DNA of 64,000 nucleotides. It comes from Vitellaria paradoxa (Eukaryota > Streptophyta > Magnoliopsida > Ericales > Sapotaceae). Below the pieces are notes generated by a model, which ran no database searches, was not told the DNA's origin, and saw only the letters and a program-made list of their open reading frames with translations. Position 1 is the first letter of the stretch. Each line of letters starts with the position of its first letter. Below, piece by piece: positions 12,001-24,864 of this stretch. The stretch is from positions 40,822,561-40,886,560 of the forward strand of contig CM034240.1 of the NCBI GenBank assembly GCA_019916065.1. The letters are read 5' to 3'. The position numbers and the translations under genes are program-made.

Positions 12001-13397
12001 TGTCAAAATAATCTGCTTTCCCTGCCCGCATAGGTTCACAGCTTCTTCTCTGCGGTGCTTCACTTCAGTTCATACATACATAGGCACACACATGCACGCT
12101 TATATACAATATAAACCCTTTAGATTGTGACCTAGTTTTTTCTATGGATTCTTTAAGAATTAGAAGAATCCTAATGAACAAAATTGGTCATCTCCATGTA
12201 TATTCTTAATTTTTGTTTTGAAGAAACTCGGTTTCATACCAGATAGATGCACGTATACACACACACACATATACGTATATATATGTAACCCATATTTAAC
12301 AAAATCAAAAGATAACTTTCTGGTTTTTTGTGCAAACTGACAGATGTTTTCTGTTAATTAAAATTACAAGTATGCTCTCGTAAGTACCATTGACTTTAAT
12401 TTATGCATGACAGGAGTAAAATTGACTTTTCAAATATAAAAAGAAACCAAAAGGTTAATTTTTTTTAAGTTAACTTTTACCTTTCCAAACAAACCCTAAG
12501 TTCAATTCAATTTGATGGTTTTGTATTTGTGTTCAAGCATGTCCTATCATATATATATATATATATATATACACAATTATTAATATATATATATAGTTCC
12601 ATTCATGTCTCCACAAGTAACAGTTGCTGCATACAACTCTCACAGTCCCGCAACAACCTTTGTTGTCTTCTTGCCTGCCATAGTTGATGCCACCATCATG
12701 ATTGGAGCTGACTTTTCTCTTTTAACCCCCCCGGGAGTCCGCTACACATATAACAGATTGCCTTTACACAATTACACCTAACCCTAGTACTCTTGAAAGG
12801 GGTTAATTCAAACACACACAAACACAAACAGTGGCTGACAATCTTACCATGATTGATTTCCAAAAAAAAAAATCCTCTTTTCCTTTTCTTTTTTCTTTTA
12901 ATCATGGAATGGTTAAGTTGACTGGAACAGTTGTATGTTTTAATTTGTCTGGTGATCTACAGACAGATCAGATTCCTGCAGCTACTGGAAATCCATACAA
13001 TTAATTAGCTTTTTTAACACTGTAAATTAATCATCCACCTCTAGCTTTAACAATCAACTAACTAACAAAGTGTCTGTTTGGGTAAAGCGATATCGAGGAA
13101 TTGTTGGGTACTCTGGGACCACCATTGTCCCAGTACTAATCAATAATTCAACAACATATTAAGTATAAAGTTGAATGAACCACTCATCCTTTTTCCCTCC
13201 CTGTCCTTTTCCAGTTTCACCTAATCATGAATCATGGCACGGACCCCCCAACCTTCGATTTACTTTTATTTTTATTTCTTTACTTTTTGATGCAGCGTGA
13301 TGAAAAATATGAAATTTTTTTAATAAATACGCAGATAACTATTGTTAGGATTATGAAAAAACCATTCAGAAGAATAAAAAGAAGCGTAAAAGTAGTA

Positions 13398-13540
13398 AGC
13401 CTCCATTTGGAACTCTGATATTTGTCGAGAAATATTAAAAATTATTAAAAATTATTTATTTTTTATCTCATTGTATGAATTACGAATTCACAACATTTAT
13501 CAAATTTTACCAACTTTTTTCACTCTAAATGTCCCTTAAA
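13398..13540. mobile_element. MITE-like foldback, copy 4
   Basis: Starts CTCCATTTGGAACTCTGATA and ends TTTTTTCACTCTAAATGTCC around the same TTATCTCA / TGAATTACGAATTCA core as the 2.7- and 4.1-kb copies. Confidence 0.5.
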
Positions 13541-14511
13541 TTATATAGATATCAAAAAAAAAAAAAACTGTCATTCTCCAATTATAAATCTCTATACTTA
13601 AAGACTTGAAACGAAACTATAAAGATACTAAATAATTAGAAATAAATAATAGATTACCAAAACATGCGCGTAATAATTAACAGTGGCTTTCCTAAGTAGC
13701 GAGATTACAATATTAGAATTACCAAAAATGAAAAAAGACTTATTGAAGGTTCTAAACAGCTGAATTTGAATTTCAGGCATCATTCGTCACAATTGGAGGC
13801 CGTGAGAACGAATTATACGAAAAAAAAAAAAAAAATTATGCAGAACACATGTATTATAAGCTCAAATCAAACATCAGTGCACAAATTGCCAAAATTGCTC
13901 CTAGCTATTTCCCTTTGAACGTGCTAGTGAAGTATTTCTGGTCCATAAATGCATCACATTCCATACAAAAGGATAATTAAATTTTTGTGTAAAATTGTAA
14001 CTTTTGTTTCCAACATCTTAACCTTGTGCCGAGCTCCATATATATATATTCATATAAAATAATAAGCTAATTTTGGGTTATAACCATGTAATTATTTCTG
14101 TCGCAGTATGATGATGTAAAAATGAGTTTGAAATACGAGAATGAGCGTGCACCAAACGGTAAGATTCTCCCTTTGTTTGATGTACATGGAGGCCTGTATT
14201 CAACGTTTGAAAACAATCTCTACCAGAGGACATATAAGACTCTCTGTACCAAGTGACCAAGGCAAGCACGGTGGGAGCTAATTCGGAAAAAATACCACTC
14301 ATATATATATATATATATATATTGAGGAAACAAAATTTCAAGTTTTGGATCAACTTTCTTGAAATTTGAATATATATATATATATATATATTTTTAGTTA
14401 TTATATATGATTCAAAATTTGACAACCTAACTAATTTTACTTTTTATAATACTACCAATTATTGTTAATGACAACAAAAGTTAAAAAGAAAAAAATGATC
14501 TAATATTTAGA

Positions 14512-14632
14512 AGACGTTTGAAGTAACAAAAAGTGAGATAATTTGAGATAAGTTGTGAGTTCGTAATTTATGTGATGAAATAAAAAGTAAATAACTTTTA
14601 AAAAATTTTAAAATGCCAAACACACTCTTGAA
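14512..14632. mobile_element. MITE-like foldback, copy 5 (inverted)
   Basis: Carries AGTAACAAAAAGTGAGATAA and AGTTGTGAGTTCGTAATTTA, the reverse-complement arrangement of the family core, and ends near CCAAACACACTCTT, 90 bp before the CACTA element. Confidence 0.5.
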
Positions 14633-14720
14633 TGGCCCCAGATATTAAAAAGAAAATAGCATAGAAATATTCCTACCTACTCTAAAATTTGAAGTTCGTT
14701 ATAAACAACTTAATATCAAA

Positions 14721-15135
14721 CACTAGTAGAAAGTGTGGAACTAGCGACCGCCTAAGACGGTCGCTAAATATCTAATAGCGGTCGCTAAAAGTATTAGCGA
14801 CGGCATAGCGACCGCGTCAAACGAGTCGCATTTGCTTCGTCGCTAATAATTATTAGCGACCGCTAGGACGGTCGCTAAATTATTTGCGACCGCTCCTGCG
14901 ACCGCTCGAGTTTAGACGTATGGATATTAGCGACCGCTCATAACGGTCGCTAATACTGCAAAAGGCGGTCGCTAGTTGTTTGGCGCGAAGATGGCGCGAA
15001 TAAATAGCGACCGTAGTTAGCGGTCGCTAATTAGGGAACGGCGGTCGCAAAATGCGGTCGCGCGGGAGCCATGACCATTTGTATTAGCGACCGGAATATG
15101 ACTATTAGCGGCCGCCATAGGCGGTCGCTATTTGT
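14721..15135. repeat. Left terminal and subterminal repeats of the CACTA element
   Basis: Within about 400 bp I count 8 GCGACCG and 9 CGGTCGC motifs, mostly in TAGCGACCG...CGGTCGCTA pairs that would form short hairpins. In the En/Spm system such repeats are the binding sites of the small transposon protein. Outside these arrays the sequence returns abruptly to AT-rich. Confidence 0.85.
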
Positions 15136-15561
15136 AAGTAATTTTTTTTTTAAAAAAAATTTAAATTATTTAAAAATCTCAATAATTATAATTTAATTTA
15201 TACTATAATAAGATCTCAATAATTTGTTTTACAAATCAAATAATTTAATAATAATTTATTTTTTATTTATAATTATTATTTATTTAATAGTTATTAATTA
15301 TTTATAACAACTATTATATTTAATTACTTATCTATAAATATTTATATTATATTTAATTTATTAAATTACGCATAGAATTAATGAAATTTTTCATAAAATT
15401 TGTAAAAAAACAAAAAACGTATCTCCTAATTATGATTATATATACAAACATAATATCAAATTAGATTACAATTAAAATAAAATTTTATTATATACAAATG
15501 TTCAAAATACAAAAACAAATATATATATAAATGTACTGATCAAAAAATATACAAATAGATC

Positions 15562-17269
15562 CTAATCAGTCCAGGAGGGCCATCCGCCATCATCCGGGTC
15601 CTACAATGAAATAATAATGAAATTATAACGTGATAATTAAGAAGACATGAATAAATAAATTTATATAATTTTAATGAGTAATAGTAACGAGAAATAAAAT
15701 TTTTAACCTGAGGAGGAGGAGGAGGTGGATGGCTCTGACTCTGAGAGAGGCGCCGCTCCATCTCAGCCATCATCTCGGCCCGAAGAGCTGCCTCTCGCGC
15801 GTCCATCTCAGCTCGAAAGGTCTGCAGCAGATCTTGATCGCGACGTCTGGCCTGAGAAGATGATTCTGCTCGTGCAACGGATCGGCGTGGAATACCTGCA
15901 CCCCGCGTAAGCGTGTATCCATGACCATCGCGTCCGATAATGGAGAAAAATATCTCGTCCCTCCTCTCTTCGGACTCCCTCTCATCTGGCGACAGCTCGT
16001 CTAAACGTGCATTAAACTGCGCCTAATGCAAACAAGCCGAAATAGAAAAAACAAGATAACTAACTATATTATTTAAAGAAAAAATTAAATTATAAATTAT
16101 ATGTTGATTGGACAAAATATTAAAATTTGTTACCTGTATAGCCTGAACCTCCGGCGAATCAGTACGTCGAGTCGCCAACCACATGGACATCCGATCTGTC
16201 CTCAGGCCCTCCTCTGTCCTCTGTTGAAAGGTAAATTATATGTTAATAATTTACTATCATTAAAAAAGATAAATAAAGAAGTTGCTATTAGCGTGATAAG
16301 CTCACGTTTTTACCTCGTGGCGAACCTGAGAAAAGTGTCGAGTCCCCTCCTTGTGCCCCGGCCCCTGCAGTCCTCGATTTCGCGAGTTCCTTTGGGCCTC
16401 CGCCTATTTTAAGTTATTTTCGATTACTTTTTGTAATTTACGCTTGATAACGTCAAAACTTAAGGAAAAATAATTAAATCGCAATCATCTCACCTGTGCC
16501 TCGGGACTCGACCAATACCTGACGAGCTCAGCCCACTGGTGGGGAAGAACGCCCGGTGGGACCCGCTGGAGGATGTCAGGGTCATTCTCATGACCTTTCC
16601 AGTATTTATCTTTAATCTTATTTTTATGATCCTTCCACATCTTCCGACACTTAGCGAACATAACGTCCCGGAAGTCTGGAGGAACATCAACTACATTGGC
16701 CTAAAAATGACAAATTGTAGAATATTATTTGTTACAAGTTTCAGCACATAAACAACGTACAATTAGATAAATAAAATTTTCATACCTGTACTTCGGTCCA
16801 TAGACCCTCGAACGTAGAATCTGGAAAACGATCCCACTCGAGGGTGGTCAATGGGAATCTGATCGGATTCCGGACCAAATGTCCGAGCTGTGAAATCAAA
16901 GACCGTCCATCCTTCCCAACCGGATGGGGCGTGTCATCCCACTGAACGGTCATCCACTGAGATCCACAGTTCCACTGCGGCAATCCCTTCGAGGGCCCTC
17001 TGCCAGACCTCGAAAGCCTGCTCGGAGTGGGAGAATCTGTTTCAAACAAATTGTTACATGATAAAACAACAGAATATATCTACTGTTGTTGGATAAGATA
17101 CATTCCGAAATTAAAGAACTTTACCTGCATCTGTGTCAGCCACTGAAGGTCGCGTGGACATAGGGGGTGAAGGTGGGACAGCATCTGCTGAGCTACTCCC
17201 GGCACAGGATAGCCCCAGACGCTCAGCCATCGTCCTAGGACCAGTCCTCTTCCTAGAACGTCCGAACAT
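15562..17269 (-). CDS. CACTA-encoded En/Spm-type transposase family protein (TnpA-like)
   Basis: Seven exons on the minus strand: 17125-17269, 16786-17036, 16494-16700, 16314-16403, 16134-16220, 15708-16022 and 15562-15600. All joins are GT-AG and preserve frame, giving 377 aa from MFGRSRKRTGPR to PDDGGWPSWTD. The N-terminal 60 residues are low complexity (Ser/Pro). The middle, from about residue 90 to 235, has the features of the plant Ptta/En/Spm transposase family (Pfam PF03004): PPDFRDVMFAKCRKMWKDHK, then QWAELVRYWSSPEAQ and a basic RNSRNRGL. The C-terminal part has an AEMDAREAALRAEMMAEMER helix, probably a coiled coil, then a six-proline run. By analogy with En/Spm it should bind the subterminal repeats and bring the ends together. 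It starts 200 bp after the stop codon of the transposase gene, in the same orientation. No stop or frameshift was found. Confidence 0.85.
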
Positions 17270-17469
17270 GGCTACCTAACTGTTCACAATTTAAACTTAT
17301 TATAATTTCAAATATAAAGGAAAAAAAAATTTAAATTCTACCTTGTTCGGATAGAAAAGTACACAACCGTGTATTAAGTATGTAAATCAACCGTATCTCC
17401 TTCAACCGTGTCCCTAACCCAATTAACATCTTCATCACGTTGGACAATTGCATCTTGGTCAAGAGCTTG

Positions 17470-20400
17470 TTAGGCGAATGGATCAATATCAGGCTCATCG
17501 CAGTCGATTTGGTATACCCCTCTCCTTGACATTTTAACTGCAACTTGCCAGTTGGGATCAGCTCGATCGCCAACATAGTAAACTTGCTCTGCCATGGATG
17601 CCAGTATGTATGGTTCAGCTTCTATTTGTACATCTCGATGTAACAAATTGTTTAAATTGACCAATTTAAATTGGTACTTATCAGCTTTAACCCCGCGAAT
17701 TGGATCAGCCCAAACACACTTGAATAATAAATATCTTAAACCACGATTGTAAACGATTTCAATAATGTCATTCAGTTGGCCATAATAGTAACCACCGTCA
17801 ATAGATGGACAACCGATGCCACTATTTTGTGTTGCTCGCCTATCATCTACTTCCTTGATGCGAAATCGGAACCCATTGATGTCACAAGCTGTGAAACGTC
17901 GAGCTGTCGTGTAAGGACCATCAGCCAACTGTTTTATTTCATCGGTCAAAATAGAATCCGTAGTTGTTCGTAAATTGTATACCTATGAAATGTAAATTAT
18001 CATGAGTTAATTAAACACAAATTAATTGTGATGTGAAAATCATATAAAAACATATGAAAATATTTAACACGTACGTAGTTCTTAAACCAGTCATGAAAAC
18101 ATTGATAATGGGACATTCGAATTTGATTGTCTGTTGCACGAGGCATGTTCTGTTTCAGCTCGTTTATGTGTCTCCTGCAATGCAAATCAAACAGGATTGA
18201 GAATAATCACGATTTTTATTACAAATATGATGTAATTAACTTTCTTTATTACGACAACGTGACTTACTGGGTCAATGGCACAACTGATTGGGTGTTGAAG
18301 AGCACGAACCGATGAGCTTGGATCCACTCGATATGGTTGAGATCAAATGACGTGCCTTCCCCAATAGGGCCTTCATTTATCCGCTCCAACTTGCTAAAAG
18401 TCGTTTGGACATCATCGTTTAGATATGCCGCACAAAAATTTATGCACTCATCCATCAAATATCCTTTCGCTATGGATGCCTCGGGTCGAGCTTTGTTCCG
18501 CACATACCTCTTCAATGTGTTCATATATCGCTCGATCGGATACATCCACCTAAATTGGACAGGGCCACCAAGCCGGGCTTCTTCAGTTAGGTGTATAGTC
18601 AAGTGAACCATTACATCAAAAAATGCCGGCGGAAAAATTTTCTCTAGATGACACAGTGTCAAAGCAATCCTGTCCTGCAGACCCTTTAAATCTTCTGTAC
18701 GGATTACTCTGTAACACAACTGCCTGAAGAAATTACTGAGCTCGATCAACGGCTGCACAACATTGTTAGGCAAACATGTCCTTACTGCTATAGGCAACAA
18801 CTGTTGAAGCAGGACGTGGTTGTCATGACTTTTCAAACCCTGTAACGTCCGTTCGCTCATGTTGACTCGCTTCGAAATATTCGAGCAATATCCATCAGGT
18901 ACCTTCACGTCTTTCAGAATTAATAAGAACGCATCCTTCTCCTCCTTGCTCATGGTGTACTGTGCAGGTGGCATGTATGCCCTGTTGGACTCTCCCGGCT
19001 GCAAGTGCAATAGAGTTCTCAATCCCATCTCCTGCAAATCACGTCGAGCATTAGCATTATCCTTTGATTTCCCCTTAACACCAAGGATCGTCCACAATAT
19101 ATTATCGCAAACATTCTTCTCAATGTGCATGACATCCAAGTTGTGCCTGAGTAAGTTGTCTTTCCAGTAGGGCAACTCATAGAAAATACTTTTCTTCTTC
19201 CAATTATGGGTTCGGTTCCTATTTGGACCAGAAATAGATGGTAGCGGGGGGGCTAACAGATCCTGAAAGTCATATACTGTTCGAATTTGCTCCCGCTCCA
19301 TCTGGGCCAGCAATTCGACCCCGGTCATTGCTCGTGGTGCCGGACCGAACTCCCGAGTGCCGTCAAACGAGACTCTGTCCTTCCTAAACCTATGCAACGG
19401 AGGTAGGAAGCGTCTATGACCCATGTACGCCCACTTTCTACCATACTTTAGCCAAGTTGACTTCTTGCTCTGATTGCAACAAGGACATGCGAACTCTCCT
19501 TTCGTGCTCCAACCAGATAAGTTGGCGTACGCCGGAAAGTCGTTAATTGTCCATAGTAATGCTGCCCGTAGTTTAAACATTTCATTTCTTGTTGAGTCAA
19601 ATGTCATCACACCATCAGTCCATAATTCATTAAGCTCTTCAATCAATGGTTGCATATAAACATCTATTTTATCCCCGGGACCCTTAGGTCCGTCAATCAA
19701 TGTCGATAGGATGACAAAAGGTTGCCTCATGCACAGCCAAGGTGGAAGATTATATGGAAGTAGCAGTATAGGCCACGTACTGTGAGTTGCCCCAGTCATG
19801 CCTGAAAATGGGTTAAATCCATCAGCCGCCAAACCAAGCCGTACACTGCGCGAATCGACAGCGAAATCAGGGTGTCTTCTATCAAAATCCTTCCACGCCG
19901 GAGAGTTTGTTGGATGGGATAAGTTCCCATTATCCCCCCTGTTCTCGGCATGCCAAGTCATTAGTTTAGAGATCTTAGATGACATGAAAAATCTCTTCAA
20001 TCGTGGCTTAAGTGGAAAGTAGCGCACTTGCTTTGCAGCCACAAGCTTACCACGATTTGAACTACCCAAACGATTCTGCCGAGTTTGGATAGTACCAACA
20101 TTTTTCCATCTCGAAACACCACACACGGTACACGAATCGAGGTTGCCATTCTCATTCCGAAACAACATGCAACTATTGGGACATGCATCCAGAGTTTCGT
20201 ATGTGAATCCCAGATTCTCAGTTAACTTGCGTGCCTGGTAGTACGATTCTGCAAGCTTAGCTCCCGCTGGTAAAACCCTACGGAGTAACTGTAGTAGCAT
20301 GCCAAATGACGTATCTGACCAGTGATTCAACGCCTTCAAATGTAACAACTCAACGGTGAATGACAATTTACTGAACTCCTGACATCCAGGATATAATTCT

Positions 20401-20837
20401 GTCTGCGCATCATCGAGTATTTCAAAATATCTCAATGACTCATCATCTGCACCCGAGCGGGGAGTAGTTCCACCCGTCAGATTAATACCGGCACCGTTGT
20501 CTTCATGTGTCAATCCACATGCGATATCAGCTAGCATCGCTAGCATTGGATCAGCTTCCTCTACAACCTCGGCCTCCACCTCAACGGTTTCTTTCGGACG
20601 AGAGGCGGTATACTCTTCCCCATGGAGAGTCCAGAATTTATACTGCTTCAGGAACCCATTACGGATCAGGTGCTCTCTGACAACCTCCCGTGTATAGTAA
20701 TACCGGTTAGCACACTTCCTGCAAGGACAACTAATGTACCCACTGGGAAACCCACTGGTGAATGCAATAAACTGATTAATCCCCTCCACATACTCCGGGG
20801 ACATCCTATTCGGCAAATCAATCCAACTCTTATCCAT
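17470..20837 (-). CDS. CACTA transposase, tnp2 family (TnpD-like)
   Basis: Three exons on the minus strand: 18268-20837, 18075-18174 and 17470-17982, joined by GT-AG introns in frame, giving 1060 aa. I chose the start at MDKSWIDLPNR because the family begins this way; an open frame extends 24 codons further upstream. Domains in order: transposase-associated domain (about 3-75, with CPCRKC); tnp2 transposase core (about 215-510, with CPNSCMLFR, GFNPFSGM and FACPCCNQSKKS); DUF4218 (about 690-800); and DUF4216 in the last exon (GYYYGQLNDIIEIVY to ADPNWQVAVKMSRRGVYQI). Candidate DDE residues are Asp339 (DGFNP), Asp568 (LDVMHIEKN) and Glu769 (YPIERY); this assignment is from memory of the family. 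The product cuts the element at the CACTA ends in the nucleus. The gene appears intact. Confidence 0.92.
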
Positions 20838-21414
20838 CTCGCTGAGAGTGTCTGTGGAGTCCCAAGAGGAAAAAAATGTCATTACTATAAAATGTAGTGC
20901 CATATGCATAACACCTAGTCTTAAACTTTACCTCCTCATTACAGGGTGGTTGGTCCTATCCCATTCGAGAATACACGATCCAACTTGCACTCAACAACTC
21001 AATGCCGTTGTCCCCTAATTAGATAAAATTTCGGCAGCATGTCCGCGTGGTTCTCCAAGTACACGATACACAGACGACATTAGTCGTACCCTGTGTACGC
21101 ACCCGGAGAACAACAGGACGTCAACCGAAACTTCATCTAACACAGGACAGTACATGAGTTGTTGAATACAGGATGGATAATTGCATTCCCAAACTGTCCA
21201 TACTGGACAATTCAAGACTCGCGTACATCAATCCCCGCACGTTCATCGAGAGGACAACGAACCTGGTCAATGACCTAATCCGTTACCTAAGGATGACCAA
21301 ACAGGTGGCGTACGAGATTCTTAAACGGGTCTAAGTTTCACTAATATATGCAAATGAATAAAATAAAGTGGTTCTCAATGTCTGTTTGTTTTCTAACTTA
21401 GAATAAAGTATTTA
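20838..21414. other. Upstream region of the CACTA transposase gene
   Basis: Lies between the transposase start and the 202-bp tandem repeats and is less AT-rich than the rest of the element interior. An acceptor-like CCACAG sits 12 bases before the chosen ATG on the minus strand, so a non-coding first exon further right is plausible. No other protein is recognised. Confidence 0.4.
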
Positions 21415-22060
21415 GATGTTGCATTGGGCCCAGGAAAGATTAGGGATTTTATTGTAGTTACTAATTGAACTAATTAACTCTTACTAATTAACTACTGCTG
21501 CTTGTGTAATTAATTACTATAGTATTCGGTAAATTACCTAGAAACAATATTATAATATTATTGTTTGATCTAATTTTCTTATCGTATTCGTATTGAACTA
21601 CACTGGGCCCAAGCAAGATGTTGCATTGGGCCCAGGAAAGATTAGGGATTTTATTGTAGTTACTAATTGAACTAATTAACTCTTACTAATTAACTACGGC
21701 TGCTTGTGTAATTAATTACTATAGTATTCGGTAAATTACCTAGAAACAATATTATAATATTATTGTTTGACCTAATTTTCTTATCGTATTCGTATTGGAT
21801 TACACTGGGCCCAAGCAAGATGTTGGATTGGGCCCAGGCAAGATTAGGGGTTTTATTGTAGTTACTAATTGAACTAATTAACTCTTACTAATTAACTACT
21901 GCTGCTTGTGTAATTAATTACTATATTATTCGGTAAATTACCTAGAAACAATATTATAATATTATTGTTTGACCTAATTTTCTTATCGTATTCGTATTGG
22001 ATTACACTGGGCCCAAGCAAGATGTTGGATTGGGCCCAGGCAAGATTAGGGGTTTTCTTC
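21415..22060. repeat. 202-bp tandem repeat array inside the CACTA element
   Basis: Units start at 21415, 21617, 21819 and 22021 (GATGTTG[C/G]ATTGGGCCCAGG), giving an exact period of 202 bp and 3.2 copies with very few differences. Each junction carries two TGGGCCCA palindromes about 18 bp apart (ACTGGGCCCAAG and ATTGGGCCCAGG). TGGGCC is the plant 'site II' motif bound by TCP factors. The array sits about 0.6 kb upstream of the minus-strand transposase start, so a promoter or enhancer role is possible but unproven. Confidence 0.9.
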
Positions 22061-24648
22061 TAATTAGAGTTAATTGGAGTTAATTATTGTTATTCCAAAA
22101 AATAACACTTCAATACATTATACGAAGATCAAATATACAACAAATAAAATAATACGATACAAATTAAATAAATTAACAATAAACAATTCAATATTTACTC
22201 ATTATAACATAAATCAAACAATAGATATTAATTTTTTTTTTGTCTTATGCATCGATTCTTATTTAAAAGTATTCTTTTTATGAAAAAAAGTAATATGTTT
22301 AAAAGTTTACAAACTTTATTGTATTTAATTTATTAAAAAATCTATCAACTTTTACTAACTTTTTATACTTTTTTCAAACTATATATTATTTTTACATTAA
22401 ACTATATATTAATTCTCATATTTTTAGTAGTATTATCTAACATTATAAATATCATAATATAATTTAATTTCCGTAAGGTACGTTAATCAATTTATTTATA
22501 AAAATGACCATATTGAGTGAAGATGTTAGCATTGCTTCAAAAACTATATATATATAGTGGGAGACAAATTTTTTAGTAATTTTTACTTTTTTTGACATTT
22601 GATAACTCCTTAAAAGTTACTAAAAAATTTTGAAATTTTTTTTAACATTTTTACTAAATTTAATTGAAAGATATTAAAAATAGTTAATAAAAATTTTTTA
22701 TATTTTTAATAAACTAAATACTCCTATATAATCTAAAATTTAAAATTCAATTGATTATACTATTTGTATATATATTATTTTATTTTTATTCATTAAATAT
22801 AATTTTTTAAGCCCAAGTTTAACGCTCCAAAAAATAGGTCACATGCATAATTTTCCAAGTAGCACATATAATTTTCCAAGTATCCAAAAAAATTTTTCAA
22901 GTACCACAAGATGAATTTTATATGAATAATTTGATAATTAAAATCAAATGATATATTACTGGCATCAAGCTTAAAGAAGTAAATAGTCAAGAGTAGGAAA
23001 TTTTTTATTTTTTCCCTTCAATATTTCAACTAATTTCATTTTAGCTATTTTATGATTCTAAAATATAAATCTATCACTTTTTATGAATTATTATTTTCCA
23101 ATTAATTTACAAAATTTTTTGAATTTTGTAATGAATTCAAATAATAAATTGTAATTTGTATTAATTTTTTTCAAATTCTACCGATCGAATAGTTTTTAAA
23201 TTACGAATTGTTAACTATACAAAAAAATTTTATTATCCAGAATTTGTTACTATGCCCACGGGGGCTAGATATTCGTTTTAGAGAGCAAATGGCAGACTAA
23301 CAAATACAAAAAAAAAATTAACTTTTGTCATTTTTTAAATTTTTTCCAATTTTAATAACTTCTTTTAATTTTTATAAATTTATACCAAACAATCAATTAC
23401 CAACTAAAGTATTACTTTGTCATTCTCGCATGAAAAGTTACACGGCTCTATATTTCCCGTCACGTTAAATTCATGTTTAAAAGAACAAAAAGTAATTTAC
23501 TTTTGAATATCTAATGAAAAAATTAAAAGAAAAAGAAAGTAATAATCATTTTAGTGGTCACATTTTGACTTTTATGTCAAAATATTAGAGAGAGAAACTG
23601 TTAGAATGAGTTTTTGGGGTTCGTTCTCACGGATTTATGTCAATTTTGTTGAAATTTATTAAAAAGTTATTGAGATTTGTAAAAAAAGTATTGAAATTTA
23701 TAAAAATTTGTTAGGATATGGATAAAATGTATTAAAGAGTTTTAGAAATTTTCAAAAATTTAAATTTTTTTTATTTTTAGTAAATTAAACGCAGCCTAAA
23801 TTATTTTGATCGAATTTAATTAATTTTAATTTCAGTTTTTGCATTTCGTCTATTTTTTTTCACCCAAATAACAAATACAATTGGGGTATTTAGTTTATTA
23901 AATTTTATCACAAATTATAAAAATTATCAATTTTTTCGATTAAATCTCATCACATATTTTTTTTACGTCAAATTTTTAAATATTCTTTTTCCCAATCCAA
24001 ACACATACCAAAGCCGACGCAACCATTAAAAAGTTCTATACATTTTTTTTTACGCACTGCACAAAACACAACAATTTTTTCCACTAACTAAAATTTACTT
24101 CTAAAATCTTTTTTTCTTTCTTCCAACATACCAATTTTTATAAAATAAAATTAAAAAACATAATATTAAAAAAAACAGCAAATAAAAATACAGAAAAAAA
24201 AAACAGCAAACAAAAAAAAAAACAGCAAACAAAAAACAAACAGAAAAAAAAAACAGCAAATAAAAAATACAGAAAAAAAAACAGCAAACAAAAAAAAAAC
24301 AGAAAAAAAAAACAGCAAATTAAAAAAAATTAAAAACAACAGCAACATACACAAATAAAAATATTACACAATACGCACATGAAATAAACTATTTAACGAG
24401 TAACTAAAATAAAAAAAATTAAACAAACAATAATACATACATGCATGTATAGATAATCATCAAACCCCCAACCACAAAAAACAAAAAAAAATTATTTACA
24501 TTTATCCAACAATAAACATGAAAAATACAAAAAAAAGAAAAAAAATTTCAAACTAAAAATAAAATACAAACCTGGTACGGTGTAGTGTTGCCTTAACCTC
24601 AAAATAAACTACAATAAACAAAAAAAATATTAATGCATGTATATGAGT

Positions 24649-24703
<55 letters not shown>

Positions 24704-24860
24704 CGACCTCCGGCGACGGCACGGCACGGCACGGCGGCACGGCAGACGGAGGAGAGAAGACGGCCGAGGGGGGAGAGAACTGAGAGCGCGGGGGAGGGAG
24801 GAAAAAAAAAGGAGGGAGGGAGAGGAAAAAGAGGGAGGCTTTCTGCCGAATATAATTAGA
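22061..24860. other. AT-rich 5' part of the CACTA element, no gene seen
   Basis: About 2.8 kb without a supportable gene. About 23590-23800 is a member of the dispersed AT-rich family also seen at 9.9 and 57.5 kb. 24172-24335 is an AACAGCAAA/AAAAAAA minisatellite, 24651-24700 a (GA)n tract, and 24716-24742 (ACGGC)n. A GA-rich, GC-rich stretch then continues to about 24850. On the minus strand this last part would be a CT-rich leader close to the element's 5' end. Confidence 0.5.
24172..24335. repeat. A-rich minisatellite with CAGCAAA units
   Basis: Irregular repeats of AAAAAACAGCAAA(C/T) alternating with AAATACAGAAAAA. The 62-codon Phe-rich minus-strand frame over it is a by-product of the repeat. 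Confidence 0.7.
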
Positions 24861-24864
24861 GAAT

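Larger units (their letters stand above)
9053..14720. other. Intergenic region, no gene recognised
   Basis: About 5.7 kb. A possible decayed SINE on - lies at about 9425-9490 (A-box-like TAGCCCAATGGTAA and B-box-like GGATTTAACTCAG). About 9800-10190 belongs to an AT-rich repeat family also seen near 23.6, 30.1, 57.5 and 61.7 kb. 10.7-13.3 kb has more balanced composition with AT and CA/GT microsatellites (11610-11640, 11865-11878, 12548-12592) and small open frames I cannot support. MITE-like copies lie at 13398-13540 and 14512-14632, with (TA)n runs near 14300-14322 and 14370-14392. Confidence 0.5.

Noticed and set aside
14741..15135. Regularly recurring GCGACCG / CGGTCGC words that could suggest a CRISPR-like or regulatory array
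   Set aside because: Spacing is irregular, motifs occur in both orientations and pair as hairpins, and they abut CACTA ends with a transposase inside: these are transposon subterminal repeats.
18127..20897. Plus-strand open frames across the CACTA transposase region
   Set aside because: They are short shadows of the 1060-aa minus-strand gene and resemble no protein family.
24166..24354. 62-codon Phe-rich membrane-like protein on minus
   Set aside because: It is the translation of an A-rich minisatellite.
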